In this document: positions 6,388 to 13,262 of the stretch, piece after piece
Position numbering within the stretch: position 1 is the stretch's first letter
How the letters are laid out: each line of letters begins with the position of its first letter
Assembly: GCA_946186535.1 (NCBI GenBank)
Contig: CAMHNT010000015.1
Span: 1 to 15,759, forward strand
Length of the DNA stretch: 15,759 nucleotides
Origin: an uncultured Clostridia bacterium
GTDB taxonomy: Bacteria; Bacillota; Clostridia; Oscillospirales; Acutalibacteraceae
Direction: 5' to 3'
Made by a program: the position numbers and the translations under genes
The notes under the pieces: model-generated
Told to the model about the DNA's origin: nothing
Database searches by the model: none
What the model saw: the letters and a program-made list of their open reading frames with translations, nothing else

Positions 6388-6391
6388 ATAT

Positions 6392-6420
6392 ATTCTATAC
6401 CATTATCTGTAAAAAATCAA
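6392..6420 (-). promoter_or_regulatory. groESL promoter
   Basis: On the minus strand TTGATT (6415-6420) and TAGAAT (6392-6397) are 17 bases apart. The CIRCE begins right after the -10 box and covers the expected start site. Confidence 0.75.
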
Positions 6421-6489
6421 GTGTTATTTTGCTATTAACAAATTTTTTACAAAGCGGCTGCAAGAATATTTTTAAATATTATATTGAAA

Positions 6490-6518
6490 TTGAATAAGGA
6501 TAATGTTAACATTATAGT
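6490..6518 (+). promoter_or_regulatory. Promoter of the MutS-like gene
   Basis: TTGAAT (6490-6495) and TATAGT (6513-6518) are separated by 17 bases. The ATG is 27 bases beyond the -10 box and is preceded by GGAGG (6535-6539). Confidence 0.6.
6500..6515. promoter_or_regulatory. 16-bp perfect palindrome in the promoter spacer
   Basis: ATAATGTTAACATTAT is fully self-complementary. It fills most of the spacer and touches the -10 box of the MutS-like gene, a classic repressor position. The regulator is not recognised. Confidence 0.5.
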
Positions 6519-6544
6519 AATATACATAATTTTCGGAGGTTTCC

Positions 6545-8239
6545 ATGGAATTTAGTTTACTTCAGCCAAGCAATTTGGAAATTACATACAAATCACTGAC
6601 ATCTCAGGCTGTAAATGATCTTTCTGTCGATTATATATGCGACGCACTCACAAAGGATGTTTTCGAGAAAAACAGTATTAAAAATCTTATGACGAACATC
6701 ACCGACGATGAACGCGTCATAAAATACAGACGTGACATCTTCGACGATCTTCACAGAAACAAAACACTCAGAACCGATCTTGAACAGCTTCTCTCGAAAC
6801 TGAGCGATCTCAGGGAGCTTGAAAAATTTCAGAAAGATACGGACGCTTCCGACCTGTGGCAGCTTATCAACAGGCTCAGGGAGATTGACGGATACGTAAA
6901 CTGCATCACAAAAATCAAGGAATCACTCGAACGAATCGACATAAAATCAGAGGGGCTTCTGGAGCTTAAGAAACTTGTCAGCGATATTTATGAAAACAGC
7001 GGTTTTCCTCAGGTAAAAAAGGATATTGACGAAACACTTGCGAAGGCTCAGCAAATCAAGAGCATAACGCTCGGAGTGAACCTCGACAATCTCCTGCGGC
7101 CGTCAAACGCAGGAATCATTTCGCTCAACACATTCACAATCACTGACAGCGGACTTCTGAAAAACTTTATGGGACGAGTGGCACAAAAGGACGAACTCAA
7201 TTCAGACACTTCATTTTCAAGCATGAAATCCTTCCACCCACAGAACCCTTCCACCGGAAAGTACGGAATGGGACAGGTTGTTGTAGGCGCACAGAAAGAG
7301 GTTCACAGCGTCATGACAAGCGAAGCCGCCACAGGCTCGGATCAGCTTTCCGCAAACATCACAAAAACGGTGACTGCAATTGTAAAAAAGATCGTCCGGG
7401 ATATAAAAGGAACTCTGCAAAAATACATCAGCATAAGCGGCTTTACACTGGTTTCGCTTGTGCCGGAAATTATTTTCTATATCCGCTGGGCGGAGCTTAT
7501 AGAAAAAATGCAGGCAAAAGGACTGACTCTCTGCAAAGCGGAGGTTCTTCCGACAAAAGACAGAGAGCTTTTCACAGAGGGAATATACAATCTGAAACTT
7601 GCAATAAAAGCTGCCGAGGGCGAGGACATAAATATAGTGGGCAACGATTTTGAATTTTCTGACAAAGGCAGAATATACATCATGACCGGACCTAACCGGG
7701 GCGGAAAAACAACGTTCACTCAGGCTGTCGGACTTGCGTTTCTGCTCGCACAGAACGGGATTTACATTCCTGCAAAGTCATTCAGGTTCAGTCCCTGCGA
7801 CAATATTTTCACCCACTTCCCTGCCGATGAAAACGATACGGTCGATCTGGGACGTCTCGGAGAGGAATCTCAGAGAATTGCGGAAATTTTCAATATGGCA
7901 ACCGACAGGAGTCTTCTGCTATTCAATGAAAGTCTTGCGACCACAAATGTTGCGGAGGGGCTTTATATAGCGAAGGACGTAGTAAAAGCTATGAAATATG
8001 TAGGAACAAGAACTATATTCAACACTCATATGCATGAGCTTGCAAGACATCTCGATACACTTAACAGCGAAGCCGAAGACACAAGCAAGGTGCAAAGTCT
8101 TGTGACCGGAGTTGAGAACGGCGCAAGGTCGTTCAAGGTTTCGATAGCTCCTCCGCAGGGCGTGAGCTACGCAAGGGATATCGCCGTTAAGTACGGTGTT
8201 ACTTTTGAGCAGATCAGGAATAAAATAGACGGTAAGTAA
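6545..8239 (+). CDS. MutS-like ATPase lacking mismatch-recognition and Smr domains
   Basis: A 564-residue protein related to the core and ATPase parts of MutS. Residues 1-340 are mostly helical, like the MutS lever/clamp region, with an odd 'HPQNPSTGKYGMGQ' segment (231-244). The C-terminal ATPase shows Walker A 'GPNRGGKTT' (382-390), a signature-like 'DLGRLGEESQRI' (434-445), Walker B 'LLLFNESLATT' (457-467) and the switch 'NTHMHEL' (493-499). In MutS proteins Walker B normally reads Asp-Glu; here it is Asn461-Glu462, so the catalytic Glu is kept but the Mg-coordinating Asp is not. No N-terminal mismatch-recognition domain (Phe-x-Glu) and no C-terminal Smr nuclease domain are present. It is therefore not the housekeeping MutS1 or MutS2. 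The true role is unknown; ATP-driven DNA binding is inferred. It stands alone, divergent from groES. Confidence 0.88.
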   Translation: MEFSLLQPSNLEITYKSLTSQAVNDLSVDYICDALTKDVFEKNSIKNLMTNITDDERVIKYRRDIFDDLHRNKTLRTDLEQLLSKLSDLRELEKFQKDTDASDLWQLINRLREIDGYVNCITKIKESLERIDIKSEGLLELKKLVSDIYENSGFPQVKKDIDETLAKAQQIKSITLGVNLDNLLRPSNAGIISLNTFTITDSGLLKNFMGRVAQKDELNSDTSFSSMKSFHPQNPSTGKYGMGQVVVGAQKEVHSVMTSEAATGSDQLSANITKTVTAIVKKIVRDIKGTLQKYISISGFTLVSLVPEIIFYIRWAELIEKMQAKGLTLCKAEVLPTKDRELFTEGIYNLKLAIKAAEGEDINIVGNDFEFSDKGRIYIMTGPNRGGKTTFTQAVGLAFLLAQNGIYIPAKSFRFSPCDNIFTHFPADENDTVDLGRLGEESQRIAEIFNMATDRSLLLFNESLATTNVAEGLYIAKDVVKAMKYVGTRTIFNTHMHELARHLDTLNSEAEDTSKVQSLVTGVENGARSFKVSIAPPQGVSYARDIAVKYGVTFEQIRNKIDGK

Positions 8240-8254
8240 AGGAGTAACGTTTAG

Positions 8255-8356
8255 TTAAGGGCTCCGCCCTTAAAATCCCGCAAGGGCGCTGCCCTTGACC
8301 TGCAAGCCTTTGAAAAGGCTTGGCGAAACTTTTTCCGGCTTCGCATCACCGTTAAA
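8255..8356 (+). repeat. Interspersed three-hairpin repeat, copy 2
   Basis: The first hairpin (8255-8273) is identical over 19 bases to that of copy 1. The second (8281-8287 with 8291-8297, loop GCT) and third (8303-8311 with 8314-8322, loop GA) keep the same loops, but their stems differ from copy 1 by paired, compensating changes. The end reads GCTTCGC...GTTAAA, as in copy 1. It lies between the convergent 3' ends of the MutS-like gene and spoVM. No clear terminator for the MutS-like gene is seen apart from this structure. Confidence 0.8.
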
Positions 8357-8371
8357 ATCCGGAACAGAAGT

Positions 8372-8396
8372 AAAAAAAGGGAGCTTTCGCTCCCTT
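8372..8396 (-). terminator. Terminator of the 47-residue gene-spoVM unit
   Basis: Read on the minus strand, an 8-bp stem AAGGGAGC/GCTCCCTT closes on a GAAA tetraloop and runs into seven T residues. It lies 16 bases after the spoVM stop. Confidence 0.88.
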
Positions 8397-8412
8397 ATGT
8401 ATCGCTCTGGTG

Positions 8413-8505
8413 TCATGTCGCTTCTTCCTTCAGCTTTTTTATTCTGAACATTCGTCTGAGAATAAATCCGAAAAACTTTGGGTTATCGATTACAATAAAT
8501 TTCAT
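8413..8505 (-). CDS. spoVM: Stage V sporulation peptide SpoVM
   Basis: A 30-residue peptide whose first 19 positions align without gaps to B. subtilis SpoVM as I recall it (26 residues). Shared residues are Met1, Lys2, Phe3, Ile6, Pro9, Lys10, Phe11, Gly13, Ile15, Arg17 and Met19. SpoVM is an amphipathic helix that lies flat on the forespore's convex outer membrane, marks it for coat assembly by anchoring SpoIVA, and is cleaved by FtsH. Pro9, needed for that localisation, is kept. The C-terminus is longer and basic, then acidic. Synteny agrees: in B. subtilis spoVM follows prpC-prkC-rsgA-rpe-thiN, and here it follows the same set. A perfect AGGAGG (8514-8519) sits 8 bases before the ATG, and the terminator at 8372-8396 closes the unit. 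The gene is short enough to escape standard gene finding. Confidence 0.88.
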   Translation of the reverse strand: MKFIVIDNPKFFGFILRRMFRIKKLKEEAT

Positions 8506-8520
8506 AAAACATTCCTCCTG

Positions 8521-8664
8521 TTATTTTGCCTTGAGGGCAAACGATAAAATTATCACTGCAATGCCGACGAGAAACAGTGCGAAGCCCCCTTCACAGAATG
8601 ACGAAACTATCAGTCCCAATCCGAAGAACAGCGCACATTTCCATTTGCAATTATTGCGGCACAT
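8521..8664 (-). CDS. 47-residue small membrane protein upstream of spoVM
   Basis: A 47-codon frame that starts 'MCRNNCKWKCALFF' and ends in 'LKAK'. It has three cysteines and three positive residues in the first ten positions. Two hydrophobic stretches (about 11-23 and 28-42), joined by a Cys-Glu-Gly-Gly turn, suggest a membrane hairpin with both ends in the cytoplasm. GGTGAGG stands just before the ATG, the codon usage looks coding, and the stop lies directly against the spoVM ribosome site. The two genes therefore form one transcript. A TATAAT (8693-8698, minus strand) lies 29 bases upstream. A role in sporulation is inferred only from this pairing; I do not recognise a family. Confidence 0.72.
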   Translation of the reverse strand: MCRNNCKWKCALFFGLGLIVSSFCEGGFALFLVGIAVIILSFALKAK

Positions 8665-8692
8665 TTTACCTCACCCCCTATGGAATTTGTTT

Positions 8693-8698
8693 ATTATA
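8693..8698 (-). promoter_or_regulatory. Possible -10 box for the 47-residue gene-spoVM unit
   Basis: TATAAT on the minus strand, within an AT-rich tract 29 bases before the ATG. No convincing -35 of the sigma-A type or of the sporulation sigma-E type is spaced correctly, so the sigma factor cannot be assigned. Confidence 0.35.
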
Positions 8699-8741
8699 TA
8701 ATATACAAATCCGGAGAAAGTGTGAATATCGGAATCGACAG

Positions 8742-8772
8742 CAGCCCTGCCGCAGAATTAGCGACAGGGCTG
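8742..8772. other. Hairpin just after thiN
   Basis: An 8-bp stem (8742-8749 with 8765-8772) continues, after one mismatch, by three more pairs. It begins 10 bases beyond the thiN stop, but the minus-strand side lacks a T tract. It may be a weak terminator, an RNA end protector, or a processing site between thiN and the spoVM unit. Confidence 0.45.
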
Positions 8773-8782
8773 TTTCATTGTA

Positions 8783-9418
8783 TCAATCATTCGAAATAAT
8801 AAGCAATGCCTCTCCTTTATGAAGTGTAACCGTCACCTCATCCGCTTCCGCAATATTACTGATTGTGAATGGATATTCGGCGCTGACCGTTTGATTCTTA
8901 AGCGGATACAGCATCCCCTCATACGACAGCGTTACTTCCTTCGAAACAAACGGCATCACCGAAACTGTTTTGCCCTTTGCGCCAAAGAGTTTGTTATCAC
9001 CGTTTTCCAAAAGGGAAATATCGCTGTATTTGTCGACAATTCTTCCCTTTGCGCCCCTGTTTTTCAGGTAGAGCAAAACCGACAGATTTGCCAATGTATG
9101 GTCGAGACGTCCTCCTGTTGCACCTAAGAAAAGAATGTTTTTAAAGCCTCTGTCCATTGCAGCTTCCGCACAATGCTGAGTGTCGGTATCATCCTTCATC
9201 ACAGGAAGCGTTATCACTTCTGTGTCCCTGAAGTAGTCGGATTTACCCGACGAATCAAAATCACCTATGATAAGATCGGGAATTATTCCTGTAGGAATAA
9301 GCTTGTCCGCACCGCCGTCTGCGCAAATAACAAAGTCATCGCCCGATATATGCGATTTAATAAATTCACTGTCAGAATCAGGTGAAGCCGAGACTATGAC
9401 GCAGCGTTTGACTACCAT
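8783..9418 (-). CDS. thiN: Thiamine pyrophosphokinase
   Basis: A 211-residue enzyme of normal length that transfers pyrophosphate from ATP to thiamine to make thiamine pyrophosphate. The conserved acidic motifs are visible: 'ADGGAD' (33-38), 'GDFDSS' (52-57), 'KDDTDT' (75-80) and 'GGRLDH' (102-107). 'FTISN' (184-188) in the C-terminal beta domain helps bind thiamine. The ATG lies inside the end of rsgA (overlap of 7 bases), and AAAGGA upstream in rsgA serves as ribosome site, so translation is coupled. It is the last gene of the large minus-strand operon. The order rsgA-thiN-spoVM matches B. subtilis except that rpe is missing. No TPP riboswitch is evident in the operon. Confidence 0.95.
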   Translation of the reverse strand: MVVKRCVIVSASPDSDSEFIKSHISGDDFVICADGGADKLIPTGIIPDLIIGDFDSSGKSDYFRDTEVITLPVMKDDTDTQHCAEAAMDRGFKNILFLGATGGRLDHTLANLSVLLYLKNRGAKGRIVDKYSDISLLENGDNKLFGAKGKTVSVMPFVSKEVTLSYEGMLYPLKNQTVSAEYPFTISNIAEADEVTVTLHKGEALLIISND

Positions 9419-10296
9419 TTTTTCAGATCCTTTACCTCGTTGTACATAGCTACAAAGCTGTCATGACGTGACTTGCTGATCTTTCCCTCTTCGACCGCTT
9501 CAACAATCGCACAGCCCTTTTCACAAAGATGATTGCACGAATTGAACCGGCATTTTCCGAAATACTCCTCAAATTCCGGGAATGCAAATTTCAGATTTTC
9601 CTTTTCGATTATTTCGTATCTCTGAAGATCCACCGTAGAAAAGCCGGGAGTATCCGCAACAAAACCGTCGCCGAATTTGTACAGCTCAACCGAACGTGTT
9701 GTGTGGCGGCCTCTTCCGAGCTTTTTGCTGATATCGCCCGTATCAAGCTCCAGATCAGGGAAAAGCGCATTGAGAAGCGACGATTTTCCTACGCCCGAGT
9801 TTCCCGTCAGAGCCGTGACCTTTCCGCTCAGAAGAGAACGTATCTCTTCAAGACCTCTGCTGTCTTCAGTCGAAAATTCTATCGTTCTGATTCCCGACAA
9901 ATCATAGACCGCTTTAAATTCCTCCGGAGATTTCAAATCCGATTTTGACCATACTATCACAGGCGTGATATCCTTGATTACTGCCGCCGCAGTCATCTTA
10001 TCGATAACGAGCATATTCGGATTAGGGTCGCAGGTCGATGCAACGATAATAAGTGTATCTATATTTGCCAGCGGAGGTCTTACTATGCTGTTTTTCCTGT
10101 CATAAATTTCCTCGATTGCACAGTATCCGCTTTTGGGAACGGTAATTTTAACCCTATCCCCGACGACAGGCTTAAAGCCTTTGTTCCTGAAATTACCTCT
10201 TGCCTTGCATTCATATACTTTTTCGGCGGCTTCTACATAATAGAAACCGCCGATTGATTTTAATATAATGCCGTCAAGGGTTTCAACCCTCTCCAT
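9412..10296 (-). CDS. rsgA: Ribosome small-subunit maturation GTPase RsgA
   Basis: A 294-residue circularly permuted GTPase (YloQ/CpgA family) that checks late 30S assembly. It has an N-terminal OB fold (about 1-70). The G motifs come in permuted order: G4 'SKSD' (117-120), G1 'GNSGVGKS' (165-172), switch 'GRGRHTT' (194-200) and G3 'DTPG' (215-218). The C-terminal zinc module is 'CRFNSCNHLCEKGC' with ligands Cys249, Cys254, His256 and Cys262. G4 reads Ser-Lys-Ser-Asp instead of Asn-Lys-x-Asp, a known tolerated variant. The ATG overlaps the prkC stop by one base (TAATG), and its ribosome site GAAGGAGAA is the DNA encoding the last residues of PrkC. In B. subtilis RsgA is phosphorylated by PrkC; co-location here fits that. 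Confidence 0.97.
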   Translation of the reverse strand: MERVETLDGIILKSIGGFYYVEAAEKVYECKARGNFRNKGFKPVVGDRVKITVPKSGYCAIEEIYDRKNSIVRPPLANIDTLIIVASTCDPNPNMLVIDKMTAAAVIKDITPVIVWSKSDLKSPEEFKAVYDLSGIRTIEFSTEDSRGLEEIRSLLSGKVTALTGNSGVGKSSLLNALFPDLELDTGDISKKLGRGRHTTRSVELYKFGDGFVADTPGFSTVDLQRYEIIEKENLKFAFPEFEEYFGKCRFNSCNHLCEKGCAIVEAVEEGKISKSRHDSFVAMYNEVKDLKKW

Positions 10297-12488
10297 TAAT
10301 ATTCTCCTTCGTCGTCGCCCGAATTGCCGGTTTCGTCATCCTGATCAAAATCAGGCTCCGATGGCTCGTCATATTCCGGTTCGGATTCATACGGTTCTTC
10401 CTCATACGGTTCTTCCTCATATGGTTCCTCTGATTCCTCGGACGAAGTCACCTCAGAAACAATGCTCTCAGTTTCGGATTCGGTATCGGAATCCGTCGTT
10501 TCATCTGTATCGAGATGGAAGTTGTATGACTCAAGCGTTGTAACGGTGTTGTTTGCAAAATCGAAATTATAAACACGATATGTCTGGTCGTTAAGAGCTA
10601 CAACTACCTGGAGAGAACCAACCGTGCTCATTCTTGTAACCGTAAGCGTATACTGTCTTGCATACTTAGGAACAATTGACTTTGTATACGAAGCGTCTAC
10701 CTCACCGTCAATGATAACCTCGAATTTAACCGAGGAGGCAATATCGGAAGGAAGGTCGACTGTCTGCGAAAGCGAAACATTTCTCGGCGGACCCTCGGAA
10801 AGGATTACGGAAACGTTCGTGCCCTTGCTTACCTTTGCGCCGCGGAGCGGATTCTGAGCAACGATCTTATCCTTTGCAACCGTGCTCTCCATATATTCAT
10901 ATCCGTTGTAGGTAAGTCCAACCTCAACGAGCTTTGACTGAGCCTCGGAAAGAGTAAGTCCTACGAGATTCGGAACCTCAACCTTTGATTCGCCTGCCTT
11001 CTTGCTGACATAAATTTTGACTGAAGAACCGATCGTGATCTTGCTTCCGGACGGCGGATACGTCTGTTTAACGTAGCCCTCGGCAGTCTGGTTGTCGAGC
11101 ACCATGAGAACCTCGGGAACAAGGTTTACGGACTTGATTTTCTGAACTGCGTCGTCCTTCGTTCTGCCGTCAACGTTCGGAAGGTTTATCGTAGTTTCCT
11201 CGGAGTTTACGACGATCTGAATCGTCGAGCCCTCTTTGATTTTCTTTTCGGACGGCTGAGGACTCTGGCTGATAATAATATCAAGCGGCTTGTCCGCATC
11301 GTAAACATTCGTAACGTCCCATTTGAAGTTGTAAGTTACCTTATCCTTGTTGACGTCCGTAAAGTTAAGGCCGATGAGATTCGGCACGAGAACGTCTGTC
11401 GTTGAGTTGTTGCTGAAGCCCTTGAAAACAGCAAGAACAAGGAACACAAGCACAACCGAAATGAAGGCAACCACCGAACCGATAATTATCTGAACTACCG
11501 GAGAGGTTTTTCTCTCATCCTCGTCGATGTCGTCCTCCCAATCTTCATCATCATTGTAGGACGAATCCTTTTCGAGAGTCTTCACCGTGTTGATTACTGG
11601 CTTCACAGGCTCTTCCTCAACCTCGTCGTAGTTGAAATTGAACTTTATTGAAGGATTCTTCTTGAACTTCACGAGATCGCTGTACATCTCGGCAGCCGAA
11701 CGATATCTCTTCTTCGGTTCCTTCTGCATCGTCTTGATTATGATTTCCTCAAGACCCACAGGGATATCCGGGTTAAGCTTTCTCGGAGGCTCGGGGTCTG
11801 ACTGAAGCTGCATGATAGCGACGGAAACGGCGTTATCCGCATCAAACGGAAGTTTTCCCGTGAGCATCTCATACATCATGACGCCCAAAGAATACAGATC
11901 CGACTTTGCGTCGGTCGATTCGCCTCTTGCCTGTTCGGGCGAAATATAATGAACCGAGCCGATAGCCTTGTTTGTCATTGTCATCGATCTGGTCGTGTTG
12001 TTCGAGAAACGTGCAATACCGAAGTCTGTGACCTTGATAGTACCGTCCTCGAGAAGCATAATATTCTGCGGCTTCACGTCACGGTGAATAATACCCTTGT
12101 CGTGTGCATGCTGTAATGCCTTTAAAATCTGGAGCACAAAATGAATTGCTTCCTTCCAGTCAAGCGAACCCTTCTTCTCAATATAATCCTTGAGAGTGAT
12201 TCCGTCAATGTACTCCATTACAATATACTGAATTCTGTCACCAAAGCTTACGTCATAAACCTTGACTATGTTCTTGTGTGACAGAACAGCGATAGCCTTT
12301 GATTCGTCCTTGAATCTTCTTATAAACTCATCATTACCCAAATACTCATCTCTGAGAATTTTTATGGCAACAGGTATCTGATCTTCTATATCCCAAGCGC
12401 TGTAAACAACAGCCATACCGCCTTCGCCGATCACTTCGCCGATTTCATAGCGGCCGTCAAGCCTTTTGCCGACATACTTATCCGCCAT
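10296..12488 (-). CDS. prkC: PASTA-domain Ser/Thr protein kinase PrkC
   Basis: A 730-residue membrane kinase that senses muropeptides through external PASTA domains and signals inside the cell. The kinase domain covers about 14-273: 'GEGGMAVVY' loop, Lys43, Glu62, 'HRDVKPQN' (135-142), 'DFGIARF' (155-161), activation-loop Thr-rich stretch (165-172) and 'SPEQARGE'. An acidic juxtamembrane stretch (288-325) leads to one membrane helix (about 332-354). Three PASTA domains follow (about 366-428, 434-496, 503-565), then a beta-rich segment (570-658) and an acidic Ser/Thr/Glu tail with a threefold Pro-Tyr-Glu repeat. The start at 12488 is preferred because AAGGAG (12497-12502) stands 8 bases upstream; the ATG at 12509 has no ribosome site. 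It lies 23 bases after prpC, its partner phosphatase. Confidence 0.97.
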   Translation of the reverse strand: MADKYVGKRLDGRYEIGEVIGEGGMAVVYSAWDIEDQIPVAIKILRDEYLGNDEFIRRFKDESKAIAVLSHKNIVKVYDVSFGDRIQYIVMEYIDGITLKDYIEKKGSLDWKEAIHFVLQILKALQHAHDKGIIHRDVKPQNIMLLEDGTIKVTDFGIARFSNNTTRSMTMTNKAIGSVHYISPEQARGESTDAKSDLYSLGVMMYEMLTGKLPFDADNAVSVAIMQLQSDPEPPRKLNPDIPVGLEEIIIKTMQKEPKKRYRSAAEMYSDLVKFKKNPSIKFNFNYDEVEEEPVKPVINTVKTLEKDSSYNDDEDWEDDIDEDERKTSPVVQIIIGSVVAFISVVLVFLVLAVFKGFSNNSTTDVLVPNLIGLNFTDVNKDKVTYNFKWDVTNVYDADKPLDIIISQSPQPSEKKIKEGSTIQIVVNSEETTINLPNVDGRTKDDAVQKIKSVNLVPEVLMVLDNQTAEGYVKQTYPPSGSKITIGSSVKIYVSKKAGESKVEVPNLVGLTLSEAQSKLVEVGLTYNGYEYMESTVAKDKIVAQNPLRGAKVSKGTNVSVILSEGPPRNVSLSQTVDLPSDIASSVKFEVIIDGEVDASYTKSIVPKYARQYTLTVTRMSTVGSLQVVVALNDQTYRVYNFDFANNTVTTLESYNFHLDTDETTDSDTESETESIVSEVTSSEESEEPYEEEPYEEEPYESEPEYDEPSEPDFDQDDETGNSGDDEGEY
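10388..10432 (-). repeat. 15-bp tandem repeat, three units, in the prkC tail
   Basis: Three head-to-tail 15-bp units, the first two identical, encode repeats of Glu-Glu-Pro-Tyr-Glu in the acidic C-terminal tail of PrkC. The unit length keeps the frame, so copy number could vary without breaking the protein. Confidence 0.8.
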
Positions 12489-12511
12489 AACTTTCTCTCC
12501 TTCTCCCATTT

Positions 12512-13243
12512 TTACTCGTTAATCAGAATAGCAACAGTGATGTTGTCACTGCCTCCCCGCTCCTTCGCAAGCTCAACAAACTCCTCCGCAAGCCTTTCAC
12601 GAGGCGTTCTGTTTATAATATCGAGTATCTCTTTATCTTCAAAATAATTGCTCAGTCCGTCCGAACACATAAGAGCGATACTGCCCTTTTCAAACGAATG
12701 ACTAAGATAATCAACCTCAAGCGTATCCTCGACGCCGAGCGCTCTTGTGATAAAATTCTTTCCGGGGTGGACTCTCGCCTCCTCCGGCGTGATCTGACCC
12801 CTGTCAACCATCTGCTGAACGAGCGAATGGTCGGTCGTCACCTGAAGAATCTCGTCGCCTTTAATAAAATAAACACGGCTGTCGCCTGCGTGAACGACAT
12901 GAAGCTTCTCGTCACGGATGACGGCAAGCTCAACCGTAGTTCCCATTCCTCTCAGATTTTCGTACTCACAAGACATGGCGAAAACCTTGCCGTTAGCGGA
13001 CTGAACCGCTGACTCCATCAGCTCTCTCAGCTCATCGTCGGACATTTCGAACTTAAAGTTTTCACAAAGAACGCTGCTGATTTCATCCACAGCCTCTGAA
13101 CTTGCGACACTTCCGCCGTTTGCGCCGCCCATACCGTCACAAACGACAGACCATGCACTGCTGTCCGAAAAATTTCCGTAACGACAGGAATCCTGGTTAC
13201 AGCTTCTGACCAGACCTACGTCGGTCTTAAAGAATATCTGCAA
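12512..13243 (-). CDS. prpC: PP2C-family Ser/Thr phosphatase PrpC (Stp)
   Basis: A 243-residue Mg/Mn-dependent phosphatase that reverses PrkC phosphorylation. The PP2C metal-site residues are Asp18 ('CNQDS'), Asp36-Gly37 ('VCDGMGG'), Asp195 ('CSDGLSNYF') and Asp233 ('GGSDNITV'). 'RGMGTT' (98-103) and 'HAGDSRVY' (118-125) are also conserved. The length is typical, with no extra domain. The start codon is TTG at 13243. It is supported by a perfect AGGAGG (13252-13257) 8 bases upstream and by the family N-terminus reaching this point. It lies 19 bases after rlmN and 23 bases before prkC, the standard Firmicutes phosphatase-kinase pair. Confidence 0.96.
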   Translation of the reverse strand: MQIFFKTDVGLVRSCNQDSCRYGNFSDSSAWSVVCDGMGGANGGSVASSEAVDEISSVLCENFKFEMSDDELRELMESAVQSANGKVFAMSCEYENLRGMGTTVELAVIRDEKLHVVHAGDSRVYFIKGDEILQVTTDHSLVQQMVDRGQITPEEARVHPGKNFITRALGVEDTLEVDYLSHSFEKGSIALMCSDGLSNYFEDKEILDIINRTPRERLAEEFVELAKERGGSDNITVAILINE

Positions 13244-13262
13244 ATTTTACTCCTCCTTTGCC

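Noticed and set aside
8577..9127. Plus-strand frames at 8577-8822 and 8819-9127
   Set aside because: They lie opposite the 47-residue gene and thiN, have no ribosome sites and show no recognisable protein features.
10388..10432. Possible CRISPR-like short repeat array
   Set aside because: The units are contiguous, without spacers, in frame inside prkC, and code for Glu-Glu-Pro-Tyr-Glu.
12489..12509. Upstream ATG giving a 737-residue PrkC
   Set aside because: No ribosome site precedes it, whereas AAGGAG lies 8 bases before the ATG at 12488 and overlaps the would-be extra codons.
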